From Lachnospiraceae bacterium (GTDB taxonomy: Bacteria; Bacillota; Clostridia; Lachnospirales; Lachnospiraceae): a stretch of DNA of 64,000 nucleotides. Shown one piece after another: positions 27,707 to 35,487 of this stretch; the stretch's first letter is position 1; each line of letters starts with the position of its first letter. Location: assembly GCA_902362715.1 (NCBI GenBank), contig CABIXN010000003.1:1306-65305 (forward strand), given 5' to 3'. The translations under genes and the position numbers were made by a program. A model generated the notes under the pieces. The model saw only the letters and a program-made list of their open reading frames with translations, made no database searches and was not told where the DNA came from.

Positions 27707-28303
27707 ATGCCGCTTGACCGAAAAAAACAAAAGGGTTTTTATACTAGAGAAGCTATAAAAAGAGAATATGCTGAATTATGCTGCAAATTAAAAACTCATC
27801 ATGTTCCGGTTAAGGAATTATGCAGCAGTATTCCCATTTCCAGAAATACATTTTATATGTATTTTGCAGATATCGCTTCGGTAGCCGATGAGATTGAAGA
27901 AGAGTTGATAAATGGATTTCTGACTATTTATGACGAGTTTTCTGAAACAGATTTCAGCAGTTATCAGAGGGGGGAGGTGCTTCCCATTTTTATGGATACA
28001 CTGCTATTTATAAAATTGAATAATATGTATTTTCGTGCCTTTGCGGGAAAAATACCGGATTATTACTTTATTGAAAGCTGGAAAAAGATTATTATTGGTC
28101 ACTTTAAAGAGCGCTGGAAAAGACAGAACGTACATTATGAAAATGAAGATCTTGTTTTGGAAACAACTGCTATGAGTGCCATTGCAGCGTATTCTTACTG
28201 GCTGGAAAATGAGGATAAAATAAATCTTATGGAAATGTGTAAATTTCTGGGAGGAATGATTTTTTATGAACAACTGACTTTAAGTAATAGAATTGAAAAA
28301 TAA
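27707..28303 (+). CDS. TetR family regulator
   Basis: 198 residues; the HTH (CCKLKTHHVPVKELCSSIPI then SRNTFYMYFADIASVADEIE) is TetR-like and the helical C-terminal half (AAYSYWLENED) resembles the TetR protein at 6495. AAGGAG precedes the ATG. It lies between two PhlG-like genes on the opposite strand, so control of these genes is plausible. Confidence 0.82.
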   Translation: MPLDRKKQKGFYTREAIKREYAELCCKLKTHHVPVKELCSSIPISRNTFYMYFADIASVADEIEEELINGFLTIYDEFSETDFSSYQRGEVLPIFMDTLLFIKLNNMYFRAFAGKIPDYYFIESWKKIIIGHFKERWKRQNVHYENEDLVLETTAMSAIAAYSYWLENEDKINLMEMCKFLGGMIFYEQLTLSNRIEK

Positions 28304-28329
28304 AAAAGAATTTATTTACATAAACTGAT

Positions 28330-28373
28330 GAAAATACAGCATAACAGTGTTTTAGCTATTATGCTGTATTTTC
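28330..28373. terminator. bidirectional terminator
   Basis: GAAAATACAGCATAA pairs perfectly with TTATGCTGTATTTTC; A- and T-rich flanks serve both the TetR gene and the convergent PhlG-like gene. Confidence 0.85.
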
Positions 28374-28449
28374 TTTGGGTAAGTTTATGCTTCAATTTTA
28401 TTGATAATAACTGGTTTCGTATCTGATATTTTTATAAGTATTCTGTTTA

Positions 28450-29190
28450 CTATGCAAACAGTTTTGGACTCAGTGTCAGAGCTTTTGGATCTGATACGGA
28501 ATAGGGCTCTGGAGCTCCAAGTTTTTCCCAGTTATCGCGAAGATAGCAGGGAGGAATTGCTTTTCCAAGGATGTGGAATTCATTTGAATCATGCTCCATA
28601 AGATATAAAGCAAATTCTTCTGATACCATCTTTTCAATTTCCTCGCGCGGCAGATTCATTTCATCTCCCAGCCAGTAATGATTTCTGAGGACAAGTCCGT
28701 ATGCTGTATTCCGCCCTACACCAACATACTGCATCATAGCGGGGTAGCCTTTTTCATTTCTTGAAATTTCGTCCCATTTTCCGGGGCAGGCCCAGCCATA
28801 CAGTACTACATCAGCATCACCGCGTGCTTTTGCTTCATCCAGTTTTTCACCAAATAATTCACGGGGATCAAGATATTTTAACTGCATTTCCATTACTTCT
28901 GATGCTCCCAGGGATTCTCTGATAAAATGAGTTGTTCCGATTACATTTCCAGGTACATGATCGGGTTCATATTCTCCCCAGGTGGAATATTTGTGTGCTC
29001 CGGGGTGCCATAGACGATAACCGTCTGTATCACACTCAGATCCAAACCACCATTCCAGCATTTCGGCTGTACAGTTTTCTAAGCACATTCTGACAGCTAC
29101 GTGCATGCCACCGCTTTCAAGTCTCTCTACACCGGTTTCTAATACAAGGGATTTGCGGTTTAATAATGCATCACATTCTCTGAATCTCAT
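28450..29190 (-). CDS. DAPG hydrolase (PhlG)-like protein (copy 3)
   Basis: A 246-residue paralogue of the 25867 protein with the same blocks: WHPGAHKYSTW, YVGVGRNTAYGLVLRNHYWLG and HDSNE (H200/E204) as zinc-ligand candidates. AGGAGGTAACAG precedes the ATG. The two short copies share the start MRFxECxxLL, so they arose by duplication; they now flank a LysR-TetR pair. Different side-chain specificities for related substrates are a reasonable guess. Confidence 0.75.
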   Translation of the reverse strand: MRFRECDALLNRKSLVLETGVERLESGGMHVAVRMCLENCTAEMLEWWFGSECDTDGYRLWHPGAHKYSTWGEYEPDHVPGNVIGTTHFIRESLGASEVMEMQLKYLDPRELFGEKLDEAKARGDADVVLYGWACPGKWDEISRNEKGYPAMMQYVGVGRNTAYGLVLRNHYWLGDEMNLPREEIEKMVSEEFALYLMEHDSNEFHILGKAIPPCYLRDNWEKLGAPEPYSVSDPKALTLSPKLFA

Positions 29191-29340
29191 TTACTGTTAC
29201 CTCCTGTTTTTTTGATACTTTAATTGTAGACTTTTGATTTCGATTTTAACAGGACACCCAGAGGGCAGAGTGTAATCAAAAGCTATGCGGCAGAAGAGCG
29301 GGACTTGAATTAGTTGGAACGTAAATATTTTATAAATCAG

Positions 29341-29369
29341 TTGAAAATAATGTGTATAGTGTGTATAAT
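29341..29369 (+). promoter_or_regulatory. sigma-70 type promoter of hicA
   Basis: TTGAAA (29341) and TATAAT (29364) with 17-bp spacing, 24 bp before the hicA start. Confidence 0.7.
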
Positions 29370-29392
29370 TTAGTTAAAATAAGGAGGAGGGA

Positions 29393-29563
29393 ATGAAGCA
29401 AAGGGATTTAGTAAAGAAATTGAAAAGGGCCGGTTTTCAATTTGAACGGCACGGAAGGAGCCATGACGTTTATGTCCGAGGTTCTGATACAGAAGAAATC
29501 CCTAGACATAAGGAAATAAATGAACAACTTGCGAAAGCTATTATAAAAAAATGGGGATTATAA
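29393..29563 (+). CDS. hicA: HicA-type mRNA interferase toxin
   Basis: A 56-residue protein (MKQRDLVKKLKRAGFQFER, then HGRSHDVYVRG and EIPRHKEINEQLAKAIIKKWGL). It has the double-stranded RNA-binding-like HicA fold signature: GF near residue 14, GRSH with the catalytic His, and the PRHKEI block. AGGAGGAGG precedes the ATG. HicA cleaves mRNA when not bound by HicB, whose gene follows 58 bases downstream. Confidence 0.85.
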   Translation: MKQRDLVKKLKRAGFQFERHGRSHDVYVRGSDTEEIPRHKEINEQLAKAIIKKWGL

Positions 29564-29621
29564 AAATATAATCTTAAAAAGTACACATAGATAAAAATAA
29601 AAAGAAAAGGTGTGGTGTGAA

Positions 29622-30035
29622 ATGAAAAAAATTTATCCTGTTATTTTTACTGCCGCAGATTCCGGAGTATTGGTTGAGGTGCCGGATTTGGAAATTTTAA
29701 CAGAAGGAAAAAATATGCCTGATGCATTTGATATGGCAAGAGATGCTATTGGATTAAAGGGAATTTCATTTCTTGATCGTAATATCGCTATTCCTGAACC
29801 CTCTGACTTAAATGAGATTGATCTGGAAAAGTCCGTATTTAAAGAAGAAGGAGAAGCTGTTGTTTCTTATGTAGATATTGATTTTTTAGAATATCAGAGA
29901 AAGAATGATAATAGATCAGTAAGAAGAAATGTGACATTGCCGAATTGGTTAAATAAAGAGGCTGAGGCAGCACATTTAAACGTTTCTAAAATATTACAGG
30001 AGGCTTTGATGTCAAGACTGGGAGTATCTAAGTAA
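29622..30035 (+). CDS. hicB: HicB-type antitoxin
   Basis: 137 residues from the ATG at 29622; upstream in-frame codons are less likely starts. The N-terminal part (KKIYPVIFTAADSGVLVEVPDLE, GKNMPDAFDMARDAIGL) is the HicB RNase H-like fold; the C-terminal part (NVTLPNWLNKEAEAAHLNVSKILQEAL) is a ribbon-helix-helix DNA-binding domain. It should neutralise HicA and repress the operon. The toxin-first order is usual for HicAB. Confidence 0.87.
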   Translation: MKKIYPVIFTAADSGVLVEVPDLEILTEGKNMPDAFDMARDAIGLKGISFLDRNIAIPEPSDLNEIDLEKSVFKEEGEAVVSYVDIDFLEYQRKNDNRSVRRNVTLPNWLNKEAEAAHLNVSKILQEALMSRLGVSK

Positions 30036-30102
30036 ATGGAGGATACAACTTAAAGTGAATAGATCTTGAAAATTTAAAATTTCTGCATTATACTGGTGTT
30101 AC

Positions 30103-30135
30103 AACCCCTCATATAAAGCAATATGAGGGGTTTTT
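30103..30135 (+). terminator. rho-independent terminator of hicAB
   Basis: AACCCCTCATAT pairs with ATATGAGGGGTT followed by TTT. Confidence 0.85.
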
Positions 30136-30177
30136 CACTCATTCACTTATAAAATTCTCAGGAGAAACGATGCTAAA

Positions 30178-30615
30178 ATGGAAGATTTTTTATATGTTTT
30201 AAAAATGGAATTAGATGGAAAGCTGACGCAGGAGCAGATTGCCCATCAATTGGATTTATATAGAAATTATATTATAGAAGAAATGGGAAAAAATAAAACC
30301 GAGGAACAGGTTTTGCGCAAACTTGGCGATCCTGTACTAATCTGTAAATTGATTGTTGAATCTTATGAAAAAAGAGAGAAACAGCAGCGGAAGGAAGAGG
30401 AGAAAAAACATCCAAAAACGGCGGAAGAAATCAATGCAGAGATAAAAAATCCGGAGCACGGGCTTCATGCGGAATTTAAGGAAAATGAAGGTTGGGATAT
30501 CCGCCTTGGCAGATTAAAGTTAAATTCCTGGTACGGGACGTTAATTATTCTTGGTGTGGTATTATTGGTATTTGTAATTTTATCAACACTTTTTCCGGGA
30601 CTTCGCAGAGGATAA
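30178..30615 (+). CDS. HAAS/DUF1700-like membrane protein
   Basis: 145 residues. The N-terminal segment (MEDFLYVLKMELDGKLTQEQ, then IAHQLDLYRNYIIEEMGKNK with TEEQVLRKLGDPVLI) matches the HAAS-type fold found in DUF1700 proteins, often linked to PadR regulators. A charged linker (residues 60-85) leads to one transmembrane helix near the C-terminus. No PadR gene is adjacent. The ATG lacks a strong site (AGGAGAAACG, 12 bases upstream). Confidence 0.6.
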   Translation: MEDFLYVLKMELDGKLTQEQIAHQLDLYRNYIIEEMGKNKTEEQVLRKLGDPVLICKLIVESYEKREKQQRKEEEKKHPKTAEEINAEIKNPEHGLHAEFKENEGWDIRLGRLKLNSWYGTLIILGVVLLVFVILSTLFPGLRRG

Positions 30616-30664
30616 CAGCTATAAGGAAATCAGAGGGATTTCCTGTAAAAGAATAAATAAAAGA

Positions 30665-30697
30665 GAAAAGACCAATGGGGGAGCCATTGGTCTTTTC
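30665..30697 (+). terminator. rho-independent terminator
   Basis: GAAAAGACCAATGG pairs with CCATTGGTCTTTTC, then T-rich sequence. Confidence 0.85.
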
Positions 30698-30876
30698 TAT
30701 GAGGGGAGTATAAATAATTAATAAGGGGTATAACTAAAAAGAATTTTTGAAGGTAAAATTCTTTTCAAAATGCATTATATACTATTCCAATTGAAATTGC
30801 AAACAAAATGTATGAATATTTGCATTCTATTTGAGAAATAATAGGAACGTAATTTATGATAGGAGGCAATTTCAAA

Positions 30877-31065
30877 ATGGCAAAAAATTCAGAAACAAAT
30901 AAAAACGCTTATGTAACAGAATATGAAGCAAATGAGTATACTGATTCCAGCAGCAACTGCGGGAAAAACAGTTCTCAGAACTGCGGAAAAAACAGCAGCA
31001 AAAATAACAGCAAAAACAGCAGTAAAAACAAAGCTTCAAACAAAAACTCCTCAAACTGCAGATAA
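30877..31065 (+). CDS. small Asn/Ser/Lys-rich repetitive protein
   Basis: A 62-residue hydrophilic peptide starting MAKNSETNKNAYVTEYEANE, with a tail of NCGKNSS / KNNSKNSSKNK repeats and three cysteines. AGGAGG lies eight bases before the ATG, and a perfect terminator follows at once, so it is a real single gene. I do not recognise the family; the composition resembles small spore-associated proteins of clostridia, which is only a guess. Confidence 0.6.
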   Translation: MAKNSETNKNAYVTEYEANEYTDSSSNCGKNSSQNCGKNSSKNNSKNSSKNKASNKNSSNCR

Positions 31066-31092
31066 CACATTTAAGACAACTGAATATGATAT

Positions 31093-31125
31093 AAAAAACA
31101 GGTTACAGTTTGTAGCCTGTTTTTT
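31093..31125 (+). terminator. rho-independent terminator
   Basis: ACAGGTTACA pairs with TGTAGCCTGT, flanked by A and T tracts. Confidence 0.9.
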
Positions 31126-31126
31126 A

Positions 31127-31203
31127 CTCTATAGGAAATACTGTGTTGTGATAAAGCTGGAAAGTACCGATTCCTATAGAGCAAAAAAACGCTCCGCTGT
31201 GGA
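31127..31203. repeat. dispersed inverted-repeat element, copy 2
   Basis: CTCTATAGGAAAT...ATTCCTATAGAG with two base differences in the 55-base core relative to 18314-18368, and the same tail to GCTGTGG. Confidence 0.8.
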
Positions 31204-31276
31204 ACGCACTGCGGCGGAGCGGAGTCATGTCGCAAAAGCGACCTTTTTTATTTGACATACAGACTGGAGTGTAAGG

Positions 31277-31585
31277 ATGAATATTTGTATGATGAAGGCA
31301 AAGGAGCTGGACTATTACAAAAATGAGAAAGGCGGAATCCTTATTGATTTAAGAGGTGCAGGTGAATACCGGAAAGATCATATACCTGGAGCTGTTAATG
31401 TTCCGTATGACACACTGGAGAGATTTGCAGCAGTGTCTGATAAACGCCAGCTTTATCTGCTGTACTGCGACCGGGGAATTATGAGTCTGAAGGCGGCCAG
31501 AAGGCTGGCAAGAGAAGGATACCAGATCTGCGCTCTGGCAGGAGGCTTAAAAGCTTACCGGGAATGGCAGATATATGCTGATTGA
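31277..31585 (+). CDS. rhodanese-like domain protein
   Basis: A 102-residue single rhodanese domain: IDLRGAGEYRKDHIPGAVNVPYD, and the active-site loop YCDRGIMS with the sulfur-carrying Cys (about residue 63). It would accept or transfer sulfane sulfur in the cytoplasm; the acceptor is unknown. A short hairpin GTCGC/GCGAC with T tract (31229-31249) lies just upstream. Confidence 0.88.
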   Translation: MNICMMKAKELDYYKNEKGGILIDLRGAGEYRKDHIPGAVNVPYDTLERFAAVSDKRQLYLLYCDRGIMSLKAARRLAREGYQICALAGGLKAYREWQIYAD

Positions 31586-31700
31586 CAGCGGAAGAAGAAA
31601 CCGTTATGATTAAATAAATTCTGACTTTTTTCACATGAAAACAGCAGAAAACATGAGACAAAAGAGGGGAAGCATGGACTTGATTTCATGCAGAAGATGA

Positions 31701-32855
31701 ATGAAACTATTTGAATTAACGGCGCCGTGCCATTTTGGGATGGAGGCAGTTTTAAAAAAAGAAATATATGATCTTGGATATGAAATTATACAGGTCGAGG
31801 ATGGAAGAGTAACTTTTGAGGGGGACTCAGAGGCTGTCTGCAGAGCTAATATTTTTCTGCGGACAGCTGAAAGGGTGCTGTTAAAGACTGGAAGTTTTCA
31901 GGCAGTAACTTTTGATGAACTATTTGAAGCTGTCAAGGCTATTCCATGGGAGCAGTATCTGCCGGAAAATGCCAGGTTCTGGGTGGCCAAAGCGTCCTCT
32001 GTAAAAAGTAAGCTGTTCAGTCCTTCAGATATTCAGTCAATTGTAAAAAAAGCCATTGTAGAACGACTGAAATACATATATAAAAAAGAATGGTTTGATG
32101 AGGATGGGGCCTCATATCCCATTCGGATTTTTCTAATGAAGGATCAGGTAACTATAGGACTGGATACAACAGGCGAGTCCCTCCACAAAAGAGGCTACCG
32201 TACCATGACAAGTAAAGCTCCGGTCAGCGAAACGCTGGCGGCAGCGCTGATTATGCTGACGCCGTGGCGCCGGGAGCGGATTTTAGTGGATCCATTCTGC
32301 GGCAGTGGAACATTTCCCATTGAGGCGGCGATGATGGCTGCCGGGATAGCTCCGGGAATGAAACGGGAATTTCTGGCGGAAAACTGGACAAATCTGATAG
32401 AGAAGGAGCTCTGGAAGGAGTGCCGGCAGGAAGCAGCGGAGATGATTGACCTGGATATTAAAACAGATATCCAAGGGTATGATCTTGATCCGGATGTGAT
32501 AAAAGCCGCAAGAGAAAATGCAAAAAGAGCAGGAGTAGAGAAGCTGATACATTTTCAGCAGAGGGATGTGGCGCAGCTGAATCATCCCAAAAAATACGGA
32601 TTTATTATTACGAATCCTCCTTATGGCCAGCGTCTGGAAGAAAAGGATGCCCTGCCGGCTCTTTACAAAGAAATGGGGAAGGCTTTTTCTCGGCTGGATG
32701 ACTGGTCGGAATATGTGATTACCTCCTATGAAGAGGCGGAACGTTATATTGGCAGGAAAGCGGATAAAAACCGAAAGCTGTATAACGGAATGCTGAAAAC
32801 CTATTACTATCAGTTTCTGGGTCCGAAACCGCCGAAAAAAAAGAAAGAAAAGTAA
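31701..32855 (+). CDS. THUMP domain class I SAM-dependent RNA methyltransferase (RlmL/YpsC-like)
   Basis: 384 residues. A THUMP RNA-binding region (about residues 50-160) is followed by a Rossmann methyltransferase with DPFCGSGTFPIEAA (SAM site) and the NPPYGQRL catalytic motif of N-methyltransferases. It corresponds to the N-terminal half of RlmL (23S rRNA G2445) and to Bacillus YpsC. A Lys-rich end (PKPPKKKKEK) may add RNA contact. It is followed by rdgB after 31 bases. Confidence 0.9.
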   Translation: MKLFELTAPCHFGMEAVLKKEIYDLGYEIIQVEDGRVTFEGDSEAVCRANIFLRTAERVLLKTGSFQAVTFDELFEAVKAIPWEQYLPENARFWVAKASSVKSKLFSPSDIQSIVKKAIVERLKYIYKKEWFDEDGASYPIRIFLMKDQVTIGLDTTGESLHKRGYRTMTSKAPVSETLAAALIMLTPWRRERILVDPFCGSGTFPIEAAMMAAGIAPGMKREFLAENWTNLIEKELWKECRQEAAEMIDLDIKTDIQGYDLDPDVIKAARENAKRAGVEKLIHFQQRDVAQLNHPKKYGFIITNPPYGQRLEEKDALPALYKEMGKAFSRLDDWSEYVITSYEEAERYIGRKADKNRKLYNGMLKTYYYQFLGPKPPKKKKEK

Positions 32856-32886
32856 TTTTACGTAAGAAGGAGAAACAGCAGGAATT

Positions 32887-33483
32887 ATGAAAAAAAGGAT
32901 TGTATTTGCCACCGGAAATCAGAATAAGTTAAAAGAAATCAAAATGATTCTTGCAGATCTTTGTGCAGAGATTGTAACTATGAAAGAGGCGGGAATTGAT
33001 ATAGAGATTGTGGAAGACGGAACAACCTTTGAGGAAAATGCCAGGATAAAAGCTCAGGCAGTGGCAGAACATTGTGATGATATTGTTCTTGCCGATGATT
33101 CCGGCCTTGAAATTGACTATCTGAATAAAGAGCCGGGAGTTTATTCCGCCCGTTATATGGGAGAAGACACTTCTTATGAAATTAAGAATAAGGCATTACT
33201 TGGCAGATTAGAAGGCGTGCCTAAGGAGCAGCGTACTGCCCGGTTTGTGTGTGCTGTCTGCGCGGTGATTCCGGGATATGAACCGGTAACGGTAAGAGGA
33301 ACTATTGAAGGGTATATCGGGTGGGAGCCGGCAGGAGAGCATGGATTTGGATATGATCCGATTTTTTATGTTCCGGATCTTGACTGTTCAACAGCTGAGC
33401 TGTCTCCGGAGGAGAAAAATAACAGAAGCCACAGAGGGAACGCGTTAAGAGCCATGAAAGAGGTATTAAAAGATTATCTTTAA
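32887..33483 (+). CDS. rdgB: XTP/dITP diphosphatase (RdgB/HAM1)
   Basis: 198 residues with the whole family pattern: FATGNQNKLKEIK at the N-terminus, TFEENARIKAQA, LADDSGLEIDYL with the metal-binding acids, GEHGFGYDPIF and SHRGNALRAM. It hydrolyses non-canonical purine nucleoside triphosphates. In one operon with the methyltransferase and the phosphoesterase downstream. Confidence 0.96.
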   Translation: MKKRIVFATGNQNKLKEIKMILADLCAEIVTMKEAGIDIEIVEDGTTFEENARIKAQAVAEHCDDIVLADDSGLEIDYLNKEPGVYSARYMGEDTSYEIKNKALLGRLEGVPKEQRTARFVCAVCAVIPGYEPVTVRGTIEGYIGWEPAGEHGFGYDPIFYVPDLDCSTAELSPEEKNNRSHRGNALRAMKEVLKDYL

Positions 33484-33529
33484 ATTTGCAGATTAGAATA
33501 GCGGAATAAAAAAGGACGGATTTCATTTT

Positions 33530-34015
33530 ATGAAAATATTGGTTGTAAGTGATACCCACGGAAGACATGATTATCTGAAACGGGCTCTTGCCTTTGAACA
33601 GTCAGTAGACCGTATCCTTCATCTGGGAGATCTAGAAGGCGGAGAAGAGGAGATTTGTCAGCTGACATCCTGCCCGATAGATATGGTGAAGGGGAATATG
33701 GACAGTCTTACCAATTTACATGAGGAGATGCTGGTTCAGGCAGAAGGCCGCAGGATTTTAATGCTGCACGGACATCATATGTGTCTGTCTTCCGGTAAAG
33801 AGAAATTATATAGAGCCGCGGCGGATTTTAATGCTGATATTGTTTTGTTCGGTCATACACATCAGCCATTGCTGGAAGAATACCATGGGATTACGCTGAT
33901 GAATCCGGGGAGTATTTCATTTCCCCGACCTCTTGGGAAAACACCCTCTTATGGAGTGATTGAATTAAATCAGGGGAAAACGGATAAATTTGAGATTCGG
34001 TATATTGTGGGATAA
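33530..34015 (+). CDS. YfcE/MJ0936 family metallophosphoesterase
   Basis: 161 residues of the calcineurin-like superfamily with metal-ligand motifs SDTHGR, LGDLEG, GNMD, LHGHHM and FGHTHQP. Such short enzymes are Mn2+-dependent phosphodiesterases. It follows rdgB by 46 bases, the common clostridial order. Confidence 0.92.
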   Translation: MKILVVSDTHGRHDYLKRALAFEQSVDRILHLGDLEGGEEEICQLTSCPIDMVKGNMDSLTNLHEEMLVQAEGRRILMLHGHHMCLSSGKEKLYRAAADFNADIVLFGHTHQPLLEEYHGITLMNPGSISFPRPLGKTPSYGVIELNQGKTDKFEIRYIVG

Positions 34016-34123
34016 TTTTATACATAATAAATAGATAAGGACAGGTATACATTTGGTTTCATTCCAGGATACGGAGGCTTTGTCATATTCTCGGCCGAAA
34101 ATGTAAAAAAATAAAAAAAGATG

Positions 34124-34153
34124 TTGACATTTTTTGCAATTTTGGCATATAAT
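34124..34153 (+). promoter_or_regulatory. sigma-70 type promoter of the second tRNA cluster
   Basis: Consensus TTGACA (34124) and TATAAT (34148) with 18-bp spacing, 41 bp before tRNA-Pro. Confidence 0.85.
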
Positions 34154-34193
34154 ATATCTTGCGTTGTGCAGATGACGCAGAATAATTAAAGAA

Positions 34194-34268
34194 CGGGGTG
34201 TGGCTCAGCTTGGCTAGAGCGCCTGGTTTGGGACCAGGAGGTCGCAGGTTCGAATCCTGTCACCCCGA
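34194..34268 (+). tRNA. tRNA-Pro (TGG)
   Basis: Acceptor CGGGGTG/CACCCCG, anticodon TGG. First of five tRNAs under one promoter. Confidence 0.96.
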
Positions 34269-34274
34269 TTGTAT

Positions 34275-34345
34275 GCGGGTGTAGTTCAATGGTAGAACAC
34301 CAGCCTTCCAAGCTGGATACGTGGGTTCGATTCCCATCACCCGCT
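34275..34345 (+). tRNA. tRNA-Gly (TCC)
   Basis: Acceptor GCGGGTG/CACCCGC, anticodon TCC, discriminator T, 71 bases. Confidence 0.96.
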
Positions 34346-34369
34346 TATTTTTCTGTAATTGTATAATAT

Positions 34370-34443
<74 letters not shown>

Positions 34444-34477
34444 TTTCGGAAAAATAAAACAGTGAAAGATTTTTTAT

Positions 34478-34552
34478 GGTGGGTATAGCGCAGTTGGTTA
34501 GCGCGCCAGATTGTGGCTCTGGAGGCCCAGGGTTCGAATCCCTGTATCCACC
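34478..34552 (+). tRNA. tRNA-His (GTG)
   Basis: Acceptor GTGGGTA/TATCCAC extended by the extra G-1:C73 pair typical of tRNA-His; anticodon GTG. Confidence 0.96.
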
Positions 34553-34563
34553 TTATATACGTT

Positions 34564-34593
34564 GCACCAAGTCTCGCAAGAGCGAGACTTGAA
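34564..34593. repeat. GCACCAAGTCTCGC hairpin repeat, copy 2
   Basis: CAAGTCTCGC pairs perfectly with GCGAGACTTG between tRNA-His and tRNA-Lys. Shares GCACCAAGTCTCGC with 25754-25767. Confidence 0.65.
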
Positions 34594-34598
34594 TTTAC

Positions 34599-34671
34599 GG
34601 GGTATTAGCTCAGTTGGTAGAGCACTTGACTTTTAATCAAGTTGTCCGGGGTTCGAATCCCCGATGCCTCA
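34599..34671 (+). tRNA. tRNA-Lys (TTT)
   Basis: Acceptor GGGGTAT/ATGCCTC (one G-T pair near the end), anticodon TTT. Last tRNA before the terminator. Confidence 0.95.
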
Positions 34672-34676
34672 TGAAA

Positions 34677-34715
34677 AAAACCAGATTCGGCAAAAACCGG
34701 ATCTGGTTTTCTTTT
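34677..34715 (+). terminator. terminator of the tRNA cluster (copy 1 of a duplicated terminator)
   Basis: AAAACCAGATTCGG pairs with CCGGATCTGGTTTT. A near-identical copy lies at 35488-35524 on the other side of the toxin-antitoxin genes. Confidence 0.9.
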
Positions 34716-34835
34716 ACAATTAGGAAACGTTGTTCCTAGTGTATAAAAATGCTCTGCGGAGAGATATACTGTGGTGAAGATGAAAAGTGCCGTAAGCGAC
34801 CGAGCTGGCTGCTGGAAGATGCCGGGTATTATTTT

Positions 34836-34873
34836 TTGCAAAATGTACATAATTATGTTAAAATTATGTACAT
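34836..34873 (+). promoter_or_regulatory. promoter with overlapping operator of the toxin-antitoxin operon
   Basis: TTGCAA (34836) and TAAAAT (34859) are 17 bp apart. The inverted repeat ATGTACATAATT (34843-34854) / AATTATGTACAT (34862-34873) covers the spacer and -10 box, as expected for autorepression by the antitoxin. Confidence 0.75.
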
Positions 34874-34887
34874 AAGGAGGTGCGGTT

Positions 34888-35151
34888 ATGCCACAGATCA
34901 GACCCATTACAGATTTACGAAATACAAATGATATATCAGATGCATGCCATGCATCAAAAGAGCCTATTTTTATTACAAAAAATGGTTACGGAGATTTAGT
35001 GGTTATGAGTATAGAAACCTATGAACGGATTGCTGAAAATCATGTAATTGATCAGGAAATAAAAGAGGCGGAGGAAGAGTATGAAAAAACAGGGGCTCTT
35101 TTTGATGCCAGGGAGGCACTGACAGAGCTTAGGAGGAAGCATATTGGATAA
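34888..35151 (+). CDS. Phd/YefM family antitoxin
   Basis: 87 residues. The N-terminal part (RPITDLRNTNDISDACHASKEPIFITKNGYGDLVVMSIETYE) is the Phd/YefM fold that binds DNA; the acidic helical tail (IDQEIKEAEEEYEKTG) would wrap the toxin. AAGGAGGTG precedes the ATG. The toxin start overlaps its last codons. Confidence 0.9.
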   Translation: MPQIRPITDLRNTNDISDACHASKEPIFITKNGYGDLVVMSIETYERIAENHVIDQEIKEAEEEYEKTGALFDAREALTELRRKHIG

Positions 35152-35446
35152 ATACAGAGTGAAATTAATGCCAAAAGCATTGAGAGATCTTGAGAGTATT
35201 TATAGTCACATTATGGATGAGTTCAAGGAAGTTAGTACAGCTGGTCATATGGCAGCTATGCTGGAAAATGCTATCCTGGAATTGGAAGTAATGCCGTATA
35301 GAGGTGCTGTCCGTAAAACGGGAAGTTATTCAAATAGCTGTTACAGGCAATTGTTTGTAAAAAATTATACAGTTGTGTATCGTATTCTGGAAGAAGTCAG
35401 AATGGTTCTTATTGTGACTGTCAGATATACGCCTAGTAATTTTTGA
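35144..35446 (+). CDS. RelE/ParE family toxin
   Basis: 100 residues starting with TTG at 35144 after AGGAGG, overlapping the antitoxin end by eight bases. The pattern YRVKLMPKALRDLESIYSHI ... VRKTGSYSNSCYRQLFVKNYTVVYRI ... VRYTPSNF is a RelE/ParE fold. RelE proteins cut mRNA in the ribosome and ParE proteins inhibit gyrase; the sequence alone does not decide which applies. Confidence 0.88.
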   Translation: MDKYRVKLMPKALRDLESIYSHIMDEFKEVSTAGHMAAMLENAILELEVMPYRGAVRKTGSYSNSCYRQLFVKNYTVVYRILEEVRMVLIVTVRYTPSNF

Positions 35447-35487
35447 GAAATAGATAGAGAGTTTGAAAATTGAAAAGATTGTGTGTG

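Noticed and set aside
30872..31054. Cys/Phe-rich minus-strand frame opposite the Asn/Ser/Lys-rich peptide
   Set aside because: It is the mirror of low-complexity codons; the plus strand has the ribosome binding site and terminator.
34749..34931. 60-codon frame before the antitoxin gene
   Set aside because: It runs through the promoter/operator of the toxin-antitoxin operon and into the antitoxin gene in another frame, without a ribosome binding site.
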